Positions 44,772 to 54,199 of a stretch of DNA of 64,000 nt are shown here, piece after piece. The stretch is from Streptomyces triculaminicus (GTDB taxonomy: Bacteria > Actinomycetota > Actinomycetes > Streptomycetales > Streptomycetaceae). Both the position numbers and the translations under genes were made by a program. The stretch is taken from the NCBI RefSeq assembly GCF_017349075.1, contig NZ_JAFMOF010000002.1, positions 930,001 through 994,000 of the forward strand, written 5' to 3'. Positions within the stretch are counted from its first letter, which is position 1, and every line of letters starts with the position of its first letter. Below the pieces are notes generated by a model, which worked only from the letters and a program-made list of their open reading frames with translations, did not search any database and was not told the origin of the DNA.

Positions 44772-45450
44772 GCGCCCCCTGCGCGTCGTCATCGCCGAGG
44801 ACCACTACCTGGTGCGCGAGGGCACCCGGCGGCTGCTGGAGGACACCGGCGACGTCGCCGTCGTCTCCGCCGTGGGCGACGCCGCCGAACTGCTGGAGGC
44901 CGTCGAGGAGCTACGGCCCGAAGTGGTGATCGCCGACATCCGGATGCCGCCCGGCCACCACACCGAGGGCATCGCCGCCGCCCACGCCATCCGGGCCGGG
45001 CACCCCGGCATCGGCGTGGTCATGCTCTCCCAGCATGCCGACGAGAACTACGCCTTCGACCTCTTCCAGCGCGGCACCGACGGCCTGGCCTACCTGCTCA
45101 AGGAGCGCATCGGCGAACTGGACGAGCTGCTGCGGGCGCTGCGGGAGGTCGCCGCCGGACGCTCGGTCGTCGACCCCCGCATCGTCGAGGTCCTCATGGG
45201 CAGCCACACCCGGGCCGCCGACGCCCCGCTGGCGGCGCTGACGCGGCGGGAGCTGGACGTGCTGCGGCACATGGCGGAGGGCAAGACGAACCGGGCCATC
45301 GCCCAGGCGCTGGTGCTGTCCGAGTCGACGATCGAAAAGCACGTCAACTCCACCTTCGCCAAGCTCGGCCTGGCCGAGGAGCCCCAGCTGCACCGCCGAG
45401 TGAGCGCGGTCCTCGCCTACCTCCGGCACGCACCGCGTGGCCGGGGCTGA
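44764..45450 (+). CDS. LuxR/NarL-family response regulator
   Basis: A 228-residue regulator. The receiver has VVIAEDHYLVREG, the phospho-Asp in VVIADIRMPPG, VVMLSQHADENYAFDLF and a YLLKERIG lysine. The LuxR-type helix-turn-helix is at the C-terminus (LTRRELDVLRHMAEGKTNRAIAQ, LVLSESTIEKHVNSTFAKLG). Its ATG overlaps the kinase stop, so the two are a pair. Candidate targets are the divergent lanthipeptide genes and its own operon. Confidence 0.95.
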   Translation: MTERPLRVVIAEDHYLVREGTRRLLEDTGDVAVVSAVGDAAELLEAVEELRPEVVIADIRMPPGHHTEGIAAAHAIRAGHPGIGVVMLSQHADENYAFDLFQRGTDGLAYLLKERIGELDELLRALREVAAGRSVVDPRIVEVLMGSHTRAADAPLAALTRRELDVLRHMAEGKTNRAIAQALVLSESTIEKHVNSTFAKLGLAEEPQLHRRVSAVLAYLRHAPRGRG

Positions 45451-45455
45451 CCGCC

Positions 45456-46436
45456 TCAGTCCCGCAGGTCCTCCCAGGTGATCACCGGGCTGCCGGCCCG
45501 CAGGGCGAAGTTCATGGCCGCGTCGCGCACCGGCCACTTCAGCCGCAGCCAGCTCGGCACCGTCGCCGGGATTCCGTCGTCCGCCGCCAGGTGCCAGAAC
45601 GTGTTGGAGTCCTGCCGGGCGAAGTACGGGCAGAAGAAGGAGACCACCACCGTCACCCGCCGCCCGCGCGTCACGGGCGAGACGGAGTGGAAGATCCGGC
45701 TGCCGTGCAGGAACAGCGCCGCCCCCCGCTCCCCGCACGGGGCCTCCTTGATCCGGGGATCGCCCTTCCGGGCCCCCGTGAACTCGTCCACGCGGCCCTG
45801 GAAGTAGCTGAAGCGGCCCCCGTCGTAGTCCGCGTAGCTGTTGAGCTGCAGGGTCAGGACGTAGTCCATGCCGTCGTGGTGCCACTTGACGATGTCCGAG
45901 CGGCCGTCGGCCTCGAAGTAGTTGATCTGCACGGTGGGGATCCGCAGCGGATGCGGGATCAGCGGCACGCCCGCCAGCCGCGAGCAGGCCAGCAGGAAGC
46001 CCCGGTCGCGGATCATGTTGCTGATGAACGCCGACATCCCGTCGGCGCCGCGCACCCGCCGCGTGGTGATGAAACGGGCGGAGCCCGCCGAGCTCTCCAG
46101 CCGGTCGCACACCTCGGTCAGGCACTCCAGGCCCTCGGGGGTCAGGATCCGCACCGGGCCGACGAGGGCGGTGTCGTCCACCGTGCCGTAGCCGCGGTTC
46201 AGTTCGTGGGCGGCGTAGCCGAACTCCCGCAGGTCCACGCGCGGGCCCGTGACGTCCCGGGCCACGAACTCGCCGCGCCAGCACGGCTCGCCGGGCAGCG
46301 CGGCGGGCCGCCGGGGCGGCCTGGCGCGCAGGGCGTGGACGAACCGGTCGAACCCGGTGGCCATTCTCGGAAGGTCGAGGAGACCGCCGCCGGCTCCGTC
46401 GCGGGCTCCGTCGCGTCTGTGTCGGGTCGTCGTCAT
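45456..46436 (-). CDS. 2OG-Fe(II) oxygenase-like protein
   Basis: A 326-residue protein with a double-stranded beta-helix core. The iron site is H-x-D in VKWHHDGMDYVLTLQLN (near residue 210), and the distal His and the oxoglutarate Arg fall in RIFHSVSPVTRGRRVTVVVSFF. Extra elements include QINYFEADGRSDI and a C-terminal WEDL. The ATG at 46436 has a weak ribosome-binding site; an in-frame ATG later (MATGFDRF) is possible. It is convergent with the response-regulator gene. It may be unrelated to the lanthipeptide cluster or may hydroxylate its product; the sequence does not say. Confidence 0.78.
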   Translation of the reverse strand: MTTTRHRRDGARDGAGGGLLDLPRMATGFDRFVHALRARPPRRPAALPGEPCWRGEFVARDVTGPRVDLREFGYAAHELNRGYGTVDDTALVGPVRILTPEGLECLTEVCDRLESSAGSARFITTRRVRGADGMSAFISNMIRDRGFLLACSRLAGVPLIPHPLRIPTVQINYFEADGRSDIVKWHHDGMDYVLTLQLNSYADYDGGRFSYFQGRVDEFTGARKGDPRIKEAPCGERGAALFLHGSRIFHSVSPVTRGRRVTVVVSFFCPYFARQDSNTFWHLAADDGIPATVPSWLRLKWPVRDAAMNFALRAGSPVITWEDLRD

Positions 46437-46533
46437 GAGCCGATTGCAGCGCCGGGCACGCCACCCGGCAAGGTACCGGTTCCCGCCATGAGCACCCGCG
46501 CCGGATTCGCCCGCGGCGCCGAGGGGCGCGGGG

Positions 46534-47469
46534 TCACTCCGGGGGCGCGGGCCAGGGGTAGTGGACGCGGGTGAGGGCCTCGGAGGTCTCCCAGAGCGTA
46601 CGGGCCAGGCCGGCGTCCCCGGCGAGGTCGGGCAGCTCCACGGGGCCGGGGGTGCCACGCTGCTCGAAGCGGCCGGTGGGCCCGTAGAACCCGGCGGGCA
46701 CGATGCCGGGCGCGGTCGCCGCGTACAGGGACGGCCCCGCCGCGTCGGCCACGCTCTGGCCCACCACGTGCCCGAGGACCAGCCGGGCCAGCACCCGCAC
46801 CGGCCGCGAGGCGTACCGCTGCAGGCCGGTCGGGCTGCCGCCGGGATGAACGGCGACGCTGGTCAGCGCGGCGCCCGCGGCGTCCGCGCGGCGCTGGAGC
46901 TCCAGGGCGAACAGCACGTTGGCGAGCTTGGACTTGGCGTAGGCCGCCATCGGCCGGTACCTGTGGGTGCTCTGCGGGTCGGACAGCTCGGCGATCGGGC
47001 TGCGGCTGATGGCGGCGGAGACCGTGACCACGCGCGGGTCCGGCGCCCGCAGGAGCAGCGGCAGCAGCCGGCCGGTCAGCGCGAAGTGCCCCAGGTGGTT
47101 GGTGCCGAGGGTGAGCTCGAAGCCGTCCTTGGTGGTGCGGCGCTCCGGGACGCCCATCACCCCCGCGTTGTTGACCAGCAGGTCGACGGGACGGCCGACG
47201 TGCTCCATGCGGTGCGCGAAGCCGGTGAGGGAGGCGAGGTCGGCCAGGTCGAGCATGTCGGGCCGCACCCGTGCGCCGGGCAGCTCCCCGGCCAGGCGCT
47301 CGGCGGCGCGCCGCGCCTTGCCCGCGTCCCGGCCCGTCACCACGACCTCGGCGCCCGCCCGGGCCAGCTCGAGGGCGGTGACGTGGCCGATGCCGCCGGT
47401 GGCCCCCGTCACGACGGCCAGCCGGCCCTCCTGACGCGGCATGTCCGCGGTGGTCCAGCTGTCGTGCAC
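46534..47469 (-). CDS. Short-chain dehydrogenase/reductase (retinol-dehydrogenase-like)
   Basis: About 311 residues. The nucleotide motif is VVTGATGGIGHVTALE, followed by LVNNAGVMG, SAAISRSPI (the Ser position is altered relative to the usual SS) and the catalytic YAKSK. The C-terminal part resembles the retinol dehydrogenase/WW-domain oxidoreductase group. GTG 47469 has GAGGAG upstream. It is monocistronic; the substrate is unknown. Confidence 0.88.
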   Translation of the reverse strand: MHDSWTTADMPRQEGRLAVVTGATGGIGHVTALELARAGAEVVVTGRDAGKARRAAERLAGELPGARVRPDMLDLADLASLTGFAHRMEHVGRPVDLLVNNAGVMGVPERRTTKDGFELTLGTNHLGHFALTGRLLPLLLRAPDPRVVTVSAAISRSPIAELSDPQSTHRYRPMAAYAKSKLANVLFALELQRRADAAGAALTSVAVHPGGSPTGLQRYASRPVRVLARLVLGHVVGQSVADAAGPSLYAATAPGIVPAGFYGPTGRFEQRGTPGPVELPDLAGDAGLARTLWETSEALTRVHYPWPAPPE

Positions 47470-47536
47470 GTGACTCCTCGGCGGCCGGGCGCTGGCGGGC
47501 AACCGTATTGTCCGTCATTGTCCGCCGTTCGCCCGG

Positions 47537-48089
47537 TCATGGGCCGGACGGCGCGCCCGGCCCCGTGCCCGCGATGGCTTCCGCGACCAGGTGGGCCTGG
47601 CGGACCACATTGCGCAGATGGTTGGCGAACGGGATCCGGACGTGCGTCCCGACCCCGGCCAGCCATACGGGCTCGGGCGGTGCGCCCGGATGCGGGCGCA
47701 CCCGCAGGTCGGCGTCGAGCCGGTCGACGGCCGTGGCGCCGCCGGACAGGGAAAGGCTCACGCCGCCGGGGGAGCGGTGGAGGGCGGGCTGCTGGAAACC
47801 GGTGCCGTTGACGACGTGGTCGAAGCGCTCGGCCTCCTCCCCGCCCGGCCGCCACACCCGCCACCCGTCGTCGTCGACGGACACCGCACGGGGGTAGGAG
47901 CCGGCCAGGCGCAGGACCCCGCCGTCGAACAGCTCGAGCAGCCGACGGGCGTTGACGACCGTCATCGCCGTGGCATAGCGGCCGACGGCCGCCGCCGCGC
48001 TCCGACGCCGCGCGGATCAGGTGCAGGAAGACGCTGGTGCCCGCGAACCCCGCCCCCACGATCACCACGTGCCGCCCCATGGTCGTCAT
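47537..48089 (-). pseudogene. FAD/NAD(P)-binding protein, internally deleted
   Basis: The N-terminus (MGRHVVIVGAGFAGTSVFLHLIRAAS) is a Rossmann FAD motif from a protein of the FAD/NAD(P)-binding type. After about 30 residues it jumps into another frame that contains the C-terminal end (TVVNARRLLELFDGGVLRLAG, DHVVNGTGFQQPAL, WLAGVGTHVRIPFANHLRNV). Roughly 300 residues are missing at about 47990. Unlike the other broken genes, this is not a single-base event. No function is expected. Confidence 0.75.
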
Positions 48090-48170
48090 GGGGCGATGTT
48101 AAGCCCAGGGCGATTTCGCCGAGAGCGTGCGACGGTTCTCAAGGTGGTGTCCGACGTGCAGAGTTGTGGC

Positions 48171-49153
48171 ATGCGAGTACTGATGCTGGGTGGAACGGAA
48201 TTCGTGGGACGGGCCGTCACCGACGAGGCCCTGGCGCGCGGCTGGGACGTCACGGTCTTCCACCGGGGACGCCACGAGGCGCCCCCGGGCGTCACCGTGC
48301 TGCGGGGCGACCGCCTGGCCGAGGACGGCCTGGCCGAGCTGGCCGACGGCACGTGGGACATCGTCGTCGACACCTGGTCCGGCGCGCCCACGGCCGTACG
48401 GGACGCCGCCCGGCTGCTGGCCGACCGCGCCGGCCACTACGTCTACATCTCCAGCGGGTCCGTCTACGCCCCGCCGCGCCCCGCCGGCCTCGACGAGAGC
48501 GCGCCGGTCGTCGACGGCTCGCCCGACGCCGGGCAGGTGGCCTATGCCGAGGACAAGCGGGGCGGCGAACTGGCCGCGCTCGACGCCTTCGGCGACCGGG
48601 CCCTGCTCGTCCGCGCCGGGCTGATCCTCGGCCCCGGCGAGAACATCGGCCGCCTCCCGTGGTGGCTGCTGCGCACCGCCCGCGGCGGCCCCGTCCTGGC
48701 CCCCGGCCCCCGCGACCTCCCCTGCAATACATCGACGTCCGCGACCTGGCCATCTGGACCCTGGACGCCGCCGAACGCCGCCTGGGCGGCCCGTACAACA
48801 TCATCAGCCGCTCCGGCCACGCCACCATGGGCGGCCTCCTGGAAGCCTGCGTACGCACCACCGGCGCCGACGCCGAACTCCGCTGGACCGACCCCGGCGC
48901 CATCCTCGAGGCCGGCATCGCCCCATGGGTCCAGCTCCCCGTCTGGGTGCCCCCGGGCGAACTCCACGAGGCCCTCCACCAGGGCGGCGTGGAGAAGGCC
49001 TTCGCGGCCGGCCTGCGCTGCCGCCCGGTGGAGGAGACCGTCGCGGACACCTGGACCTGGCTGCAATCCCTCGGCGGCATCGCCCCCCAACGCCCCGACC
49101 GCGACCCCGTAGGCCTGGACCCGGACACCGAGGCCAAGCTGCTGCGGGGCTGA
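48171..49153 (+). pseudogene. NAD-dependent epimerase/reductase, single-base frameshift
   Basis: About 328 residues. The N-terminal half reads MRVLMLGGTEFVGRAVTDEAL and YVYISSGSVYAPP; after GPRDLP the frame breaks. One extra C in CCCC at about 48720 gives RDLPLQYIDVRDLAIWTLDAAE and the remaining part (YNIISRSGHATMGGLLEA, WVQLPVWVPPGEL). Members of this group are SDR-type reductases of unknown substrate. Epimerase-type, decarboxylase-type and oxidoreductase genes are the usual partners of ECF41 sigma factors, and an ECF41 gene lies 1.2 kb downstream. Confidence 0.82.
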
Positions 49154-49222
49154 CCTCCGCGGCGGGGGCGTGCTCGTTTAGTGCGCGGCCGGTGCGGCGG
49201 ATCGCCGACTACGGTCTTTCGG

Positions 49223-49594
49223 ATGTGCTTCTACGGCTTCGTGTCCCACAAATGGCACTACGCGTGCGTCACATGCCGCGTCAGCTTCAAGCAGGAGCGC
49301 GGCCCCGAGCGTCGGCACGTGTGCCCTCGCTGCGCTCGGCCGCTCGTGTGTGCCGGGCCCGACTTCGCCCCGCCGCGGCGGCGTGACGTACGTGCGTGGT
49401 CCGTCGTGGCCGCCGTCCTGGCGGAAGGACTTCGCTACGACGGGAAGTCACCCTGCGGCTGCGACAGGGAACCGAAGTACCGCCCCCGCCGGCGCTCCGA
49501 ACTCAGGGCACGCCTCATCGCGGCCACCCGCGCCGGCCTGCCGCCGGCGGAGACGCTCTCCCGTGCCGATCCGCTGACGCCGGCGAAGCGCTGA
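49223..49594 (+). CDS. Small cysteine-rich zinc-ribbon-like protein
   Basis: A 123-residue protein. Three CxxC-type pairs are visible: CVTC (near residue 15), CPRC near residue 34, and a later CGC, with a His-rich start (VSHKWHYACVTC). The tail is basic (YRPRRRSELRARLIAATRAG). It probably binds zinc and may bind nucleic acid. I do not recognise a named family. An ATG at 49223 precedes the conserved part. Confidence 0.65.
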   Translation: MCFYGFVSHKWHYACVTCRVSFKQERGPERRHVCPRCARPLVCAGPDFAPPRRRDVRAWSVVAAVLAEGLRYDGKSPCGCDREPKYRPRRRSELRARLIAATRAGLPPAETLSRADPLTPAKR

Positions 49595-49692
49595 CAGCGC
49601 GGCAGCCCGCCGGTCCCGCCGTCCGCCGGGCGCTCGAGCATTTCGTCGGCTGACGCGCGCCGGCCGCAGGAGACCCAGGTCACATTCGCCCA

Positions 49693-49719
49693 TGTCACAG
49701 GGGGCCGGGCTGTCTCGTC
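49693..49719 (+). promoter_or_regulatory. ECF41-type promoter of the decarboxylase-like gene
   Basis: TGTCACA (49693-49699), exactly 16 bases, then CGTC (49716-49719). This matches the published ECF41 consensus TGTCACA-N16-CGTC without a mismatch. It lies 41 bases before the carboxymuconolactone-decarboxylase-like start codon. Confidence 0.8.
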
Positions 49720-49759
49720 TCAGGGGTGTAGCCACTGAACGAGCACGGAGGAGCACCCC

Positions 49760-50233
49760 ATGGACGCGCGACTGAACTTCTTCGCCGGCCCGACCGCCGG
49801 CAAGGCCGTCAAGCACATGATGTCGCTGGGCAGGACGCTCAAGGACTCGCCGCTGCCGGCCGCGACGCAGGAGCTGGTGGCGCTGCGCGTGAGCCAGATC
49901 AACGGGTGCGCGGTGTGCATCGACATGCACACCAAGGAGGCTGACGCCGCCGGCGAGAGCTCGGTGCGGCTGAGCCTGGTGGCGGCGTGGCGGGAGGCCA
50001 TGGTCTTCAGCGAGGCCGAGCGGGCCGCGCTGGAGCTGGCCGAGGAGGGGACGCGGGTCGCGGATGCGGCCGGTGGGGTCGGTGACGAGGTGTGGGCGAA
50101 CGCCGCGAAGCACTACGACGAGGACCAGCTCGGCGCCCTGGTGATCCTGATCTCGATGATGAACATGGCGAACCGGCTGAACGTCATCACCCGGCAGCCG
50201 GCCGGCGACTACCAGCCCGGGCAGTTCCACTGA
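49760..50233 (+). CDS. Carboxymuconolactone decarboxylase/AhpD-like protein
   Basis: A 157-residue protein of the AhpD/CMD family. The redox motif CAVCIDMH (C-x2-C-x3-H, near residue 50) is present in VALRVSQINGCAVCIDMHTKEA, and the second conserved block is ALVILISMMNMANRLNV. AhpD-type proteins reduce peroxiredoxin partners or act as stand-alone peroxidases; the CMD members are decarboxylases. GGAGGAG precedes the ATG. The ECF41 promoter upstream and the sigma-factor gene 108 bases downstream make this the classic ECF41 partner. Confidence 0.92.
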   Translation: MDARLNFFAGPTAGKAVKHMMSLGRTLKDSPLPAATQELVALRVSQINGCAVCIDMHTKEADAAGESSVRLSLVAAWREAMVFSEAERAALELAEEGTRVADAAGGVGDEVWANAAKHYDEDQLGALVILISMMNMANRLNVITRQPAGDYQPGQFH

Positions 50234-50341
50234 GCGCAGGGGGCGTTACCCTGGCCCGTCGGCGGCCCGGGTGATCATCGGGAGCCGCCTGCGCCGGCGA
50301 ATACGGCCAGGTGGGAGGGGTTCAGGGGGAGAGGATTCGTC

Positions 50342-51265
50342 GTGAGCAAGGTCGAGGAGTTCGAGGAGCTGCGGCCGCTGCTGTTCTCGATCGCCTACCG
50401 GATTCTGGGCAGCGTGAGCGAGGCCGAGGACGCGGTGCAGGAGACGTGGCTGCGCTTCGACGGCTCGGCGACCCGGCCCACGTCGACCAAGGCCTTTCTG
50501 TCGGCCGCGGTGACGCGGATCTCGATCGATGTGCTGCGTTCGGCGCGGGTGCGGCGGGAGGAGTACGTCGGGCCGTGGTTTCCCGAGCCGCTGCTGAGCG
50601 ATCCGTACCAGGATCCGGCGCGGTCGGTGGAGTTGGCGGACTCGGTGTCGATGGCGGCGCTGCTGTTGCTGGAGCGGCTCAGCCCGCTGGAGCGGGCGGT
50701 CTTCCTGCTGCGCGAGGTGTTCGCCTTCGGGTTCGACGAGATCGCCGAGGCGGTGGGGCGTTCGGAGCCGGCGTGCCGGCAGCTGCTGGTGCGGGCGCGG
50801 CGGCACATGGAGGACGGGCGGCCGCGGTTCGCGGCGGACCGTCAGGAGCGGCAGGAGCTGGCGACGCGGTTCTTCGACGCGCTGAAGGACGGCGACGTGG
50901 GCGGGCTGCGGAATCTGCTGGCCGCCGACGTGCAGTTCGTCGGGGACGGCGGCGGCAAGGCCCCGCAGCTGTCCAAGGCCGTCATGGGCGCGCAGAACGT
51001 GGCCCGGCTGCTGGGCACGGTCTTCCCCTGGCTGATCCGGATCGACGTGACGATCGAGTCGCACGAGGTCAACGGCCAGCCCGGCGCGATCTTCCGCGAC
51101 CGGGACGGCAAGGTCCTGCAGACCCTGGTCCTGGAGGTGCTCGACGGGCGGATCCAGACCATCCGCGCGGTGATCAACCCCGACAAGCTCGGCCATCTGG
51201 GCCCGGTCGCCGACGCCTGGGCCATCCACCACCAGCTGAAGGAGGCCCGTCGGCAGGCGGACTGA
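50342..51265 (+). CDS. ECF41-family sigma factor (SigJ-like)
   Basis: A 307-residue ECF sigma factor. Region 2 is FSIAYRILGSVSEAEDAVQETWLRF; region 4 is LSPLERAVFLLREVFAFGFDEI and EAVGRSEPACRQLLVRAR. A C-terminal SnoaL-like extension of about 100 residues ends with a NPDKL motif, which defines the ECF41 group and acts as an internal activity switch in place of an anti-sigma factor. There is no anti-sigma gene. It starts at GTG 50342, downstream of its likely target gene. Confidence 0.93.
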   Translation: MSKVEEFEELRPLLFSIAYRILGSVSEAEDAVQETWLRFDGSATRPTSTKAFLSAAVTRISIDVLRSARVRREEYVGPWFPEPLLSDPYQDPARSVELADSVSMAALLLLERLSPLERAVFLLREVFAFGFDEIAEAVGRSEPACRQLLVRARRHMEDGRPRFAADRQERQELATRFFDALKDGDVGGLRNLLAADVQFVGDGGGKAPQLSKAVMGAQNVARLLGTVFPWLIRIDVTIESHEVNGQPGAIFRDRDGKVLQTLVLEVLDGRIQTIRAVINPDKLGHLGPVADAWAIHHQLKEARRQAD

Positions 51266-51368
51266 CCTCGGCGGAGGCGGCCGACGCCGTCATTCCTATG
51301 GCCCACCCCGGCTGCGCCCGCACCCCCGTGCGAGTGAACTGGCTCCGGGGCCCGGAAGGGGTGAGGCG

Positions 51369-52949
51369 ATGCGCGGGTGGCGTGGGCGAGGCGTCGTGGC
51401 CGGCGTCGCGGCGGTGGCCCTGCTCGTGGGCGGGTGCGGCGGAGGCGAGAGGGGCCAGGGCCGTCAGGGGCGGCGTCGCCGTCCGGCGCCGCGGGGGCCG
51501 GGGCGCGTACGTCGCAGCCGGCGCGCGCCCTGCCCGGCCTGCCCGACCGTATCGCCCGGCAGCGGCTCATATGGGAGGGCTGCGTCCTGGACGACGCGGG
51601 GGAGGGGTTTCGACGTTGCGGCCGGACGCCGAGTGCGCCTGGCTCACCGTGCCCGTCGACTACGCCGCGCCCGGCGGGGACACGCTGGACGTGCGGGTGG
51701 CGCGGGTGCGGGCCGCCGATTCGGGCAGGCGGGCCGGGGCGCTGGTGTTCAACCCCGGGGGCCGGGGGAGGCGGGGGCCGGCATGGTGGCCAGCGGGGCG
51801 TTCGAGGCGACCTCGCGGGTCATGGAGCGCTACGACCTGGTGGGCTTCGACCCGCGGGGGACCGGGCGGTCGGAGCCGCTGCGGTGCCCGGAGGGGACGG
51901 GCGGCGACCTCATTCCCCGTACCCGGGAGCAGGCGGAGGCCGAGCTCCGGGCGGCGGCCGAGCAGGGCCGCAAGTGCCGTGAGGCGACGGGGCCGTTGCT
52001 GGCTCACATGGACACCGTCAGCGTCGCCCGTGACCTGGACGTGCTGCGGTCGGCTCTCGGCGAGCCCGTACTGCACTACCTCGGCATCTCCTACGGCACC
52101 TACATCGGCCAGCACTACGCCCATCTCTTCCCCGAGCACGTCGGGCGCTTCGTGCTGGACGGGGTCGTCGACCCCGGCACCGACCAGACCGGGACCGCCC
52201 GCGGCGACGTCGCCTCCCTCGACGCCAGCTTCGCCAGCTACGCGCGCGACTGCGTGGAGGTGAGGTGTCCGCTGGGCCGTACGCCCGAGGAGATCGTCCG
52301 GACCACGACCGAGTTCGTGCGCGGCCTCGACGCCCACCCCCTGCCCGGCCCGGAGGGCGGCAGGCTCACCACGGGCCTCGCCGCGCAGGGCATCAGGGAG
52401 CCCCTTTACCAGGCTGAACGCTGGCCCGATCTGACGCAGGCGCTCCTGGAGGCGATGGCCGGCAGGCCGGACGCGCTGATCGGCCTGGCCGTCGAACGCG
52501 TGCGGACGCAGGGGGCGGAGACGGCCGTCGACCCGACCATGGCCCGCAACGCCGTGGAGTGCCTGGACAAGCCCGGCCCCCGCAGCGCGGGGGAACTGCT
52601 CGCCCGCATGGGCGAGTTCGAGAAGGCCTCGCCGCTCTTCGGGGCGACCGTGGCCGCGGCCATGTTCCGCTGCGCCGCCTGGCCGCTGGCCGCGACGGGC
52701 AGGGCGGAGCCGCTGACGGCCCCGCGCGCGCCGGCCATGGTGCTGGTGTCGTACGCCGTCGACCCCGCGACACCGCTGGTCAACGCCCACGCCGTACAGC
52801 GGAACCTCGGCACGGCCTCCCTGATCGTCCGCGAGGGCACGGGCCACGCCGCGTACGCGAGCGGCTCGGAGTGCACGGACCGGGCGGTGGAGGCGTTCCT
52901 CGTCAAGGGCGGCATGCCGGCGGCCCAGGTGCGGTGCCCCGCGACCTGA
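51369..52949 (+). pseudogene. Secreted alpha/beta-hydrolase (tripeptidyl-aminopeptidase-like), frameshifted
   Basis: About 525 residues if restored. The lipoprotein signal (VVAGVAAVALLVGGCGGG) is in one frame. Next come RALPGLPDRIARQRLIWEGC in a second, AECAWLTVPVDYAAPGGDTLD and GALVFNPGG in a third, and then the first frame again from AGAGMVASGAFEATSR. The shifts at about 51480, 51605 and 51775 all behave as one missing base. Downstream the gene is intact: YLGISYGTYIGQ is the nucleophile elbow and REGTGHAAYAS carries the His. The family includes SlpD/SlpE-type mycelium-associated proteases and tripeptidyl aminopeptidases. Sequence error is more likely than decay. Confidence 0.8.
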
Positions 52950-52989
52950 GCCCGCCACCGGGCCCGCCGGAGCCGGCCCCGCCGCGGCC

Positions 52990-54084
52990 TCAGCGTTCGC
53001 GGCGTACGACCAGCAGCGCGGCGTCGTCGGAGAGGGCGCCGCCGGTGTAGGCGCGCAGGTCGGCGACGATGCGGTCCAGGAGCGGGTCGGGTGCCAGGTC
53101 GGGGAAGGTGGCCAGGCGCTCGGCGAGCGGGTAGAAGCGGCCGGTGGCGTCGCGGGCCTCGGTGACGCCGTCCGTGTAGAGCACCAGCGACGTGCCCGGG
53201 GCGAAGGCGAAGTGCTCGCGGCGGTACGGGCCGGGGACCATGTTGCGCAGGGCCAGCGGGGGGTCGGGGAGCGGGGCGTCCACCTCGGTGACCCGGCCCT
53301 CGTGCCACAGCAGCGGCGGCAGGTGGCCGCACTGGACCAGCTCGGCCGGCCCGCCGGACCGGGGCACGCCGATCAGGACGGCCGTCACGAACTCCTCGCC
53401 CGCCTGGCGCCGGCCCACCGCCGCGTCCAGCCGCCGGGCCACCGTGCCCAGCGCGGGCTCGACCTGCGCGGCCTCCCGGAAGGTGCCGAGGACGTCGGCG
53501 GCGGTCTCGATGGCCGACAGCCCCTTGCCCCGCACGTCGCCGACGATCAGCCGGATGCCGTACGGGGTGGACAGCACCTCGTACAGATCGCCGCCCACCC
53601 GCGCCTCGGCCGCCGCGGCGAGGTAGCGCACGGCCACCCGCAGGCCGTCGACGCGTTCGGGCAGGGGGCGCAGCAGGGTGCGCTGGGCGGCCTCGGCGAC
53701 GGAGCGGGACTGCAGCAGCTCGCGTTCCCGGGTCGCGACGAGCACGACGTTGGCGGTGCTGACCAGGGTGATGGCGAGGACGGTGGCCCCGGCCGTCAGG
53801 TGGACGGCGAGGGCGACGTCGGGGTCGGCCAGGGCCAGCGGGGCGACGACGGCGAGGGCGAGCAGGCCGGTGATCAGGGGCACGCGGGCGCGCCGGGTGC
53901 CGATGCTGGCGAGGACGGGGGCCGTGGCGAGCACGGGGGAGAAGGTCAGCGTGGGGTTGGTCGCCAGGTCCATCGCGATGGCCACGGCGAGCAGGGCGTA
54001 GGCGGCCACGACGAGCGAGCGTGCGCTGCGGGGCAGCGGAGGCGGCGCCGCGTACGGGCTGTCGCGACCCGGGTCGCGCTTCAT
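52990..54084 (-). CDS. Membrane PP2C/SpoIIE-type phosphatase
   Basis: A 364-residue protein. Four to five membrane helices (residues 23-130, for example SLVVAAYALLAVAIAMDL) are followed by a SpoIIE-like phosphatase domain with ARVGGDLYEVL (metal-binding GGDxY), LIVGDVRGKGLSA, GTSLVLYTDGVTEARD and the final SDDAALLVVRR. Such proteins, common in streptomycetes, dephosphorylate anti-anti-sigma factors. No partner STAS or kinase gene is adjacent. The ATG at 54084 is taken; a GTG four codons upstream is possible. Confidence 0.9.
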   Translation of the reverse strand: MKRDPGRDSPYAAPPPLPRSARSLVVAAYALLAVAIAMDLATNPTLTFSPVLATAPVLASIGTRRARVPLITGLLALAVVAPLALADPDVALAVHLTAGATVLAITLVSTANVVLVATRERELLQSRSVAEAAQRTLLRPLPERVDGLRVAVRYLAAAAEARVGGDLYEVLSTPYGIRLIVGDVRGKGLSAIETAADVLGTFREAAQVEPALGTVARRLDAAVGRRQAGEEFVTAVLIGVPRSGGPAELVQCGHLPPLLWHEGRVTEVDAPLPDPPLALRNMVPGPYRREHFAFAPGTSLVLYTDGVTEARDATGRFYPLAERLATFPDLAPDPLLDRIVADLRAYTGGALSDDAALLVVRRER

Positions 54085-54199
54085 GACTGCTTCCACCCTA
54101 GGTGCGGGAGGCCGGGCCGCAACTCATGGGATCTTCGCCTGATCGGCTCGGGCCCGGAGCGGCCCGGGACCGGCTCCCGGGCCGCCCCGCCACCGGAAT

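Noticed and set aside
36133..46436. Considered the 2OG oxygenase at 45.5 kb as a lanthipeptide tailoring enzyme
   Set aside because: It is convergent with the regulator and separated from the peptide operon; linkage alone is too weak to assign it.
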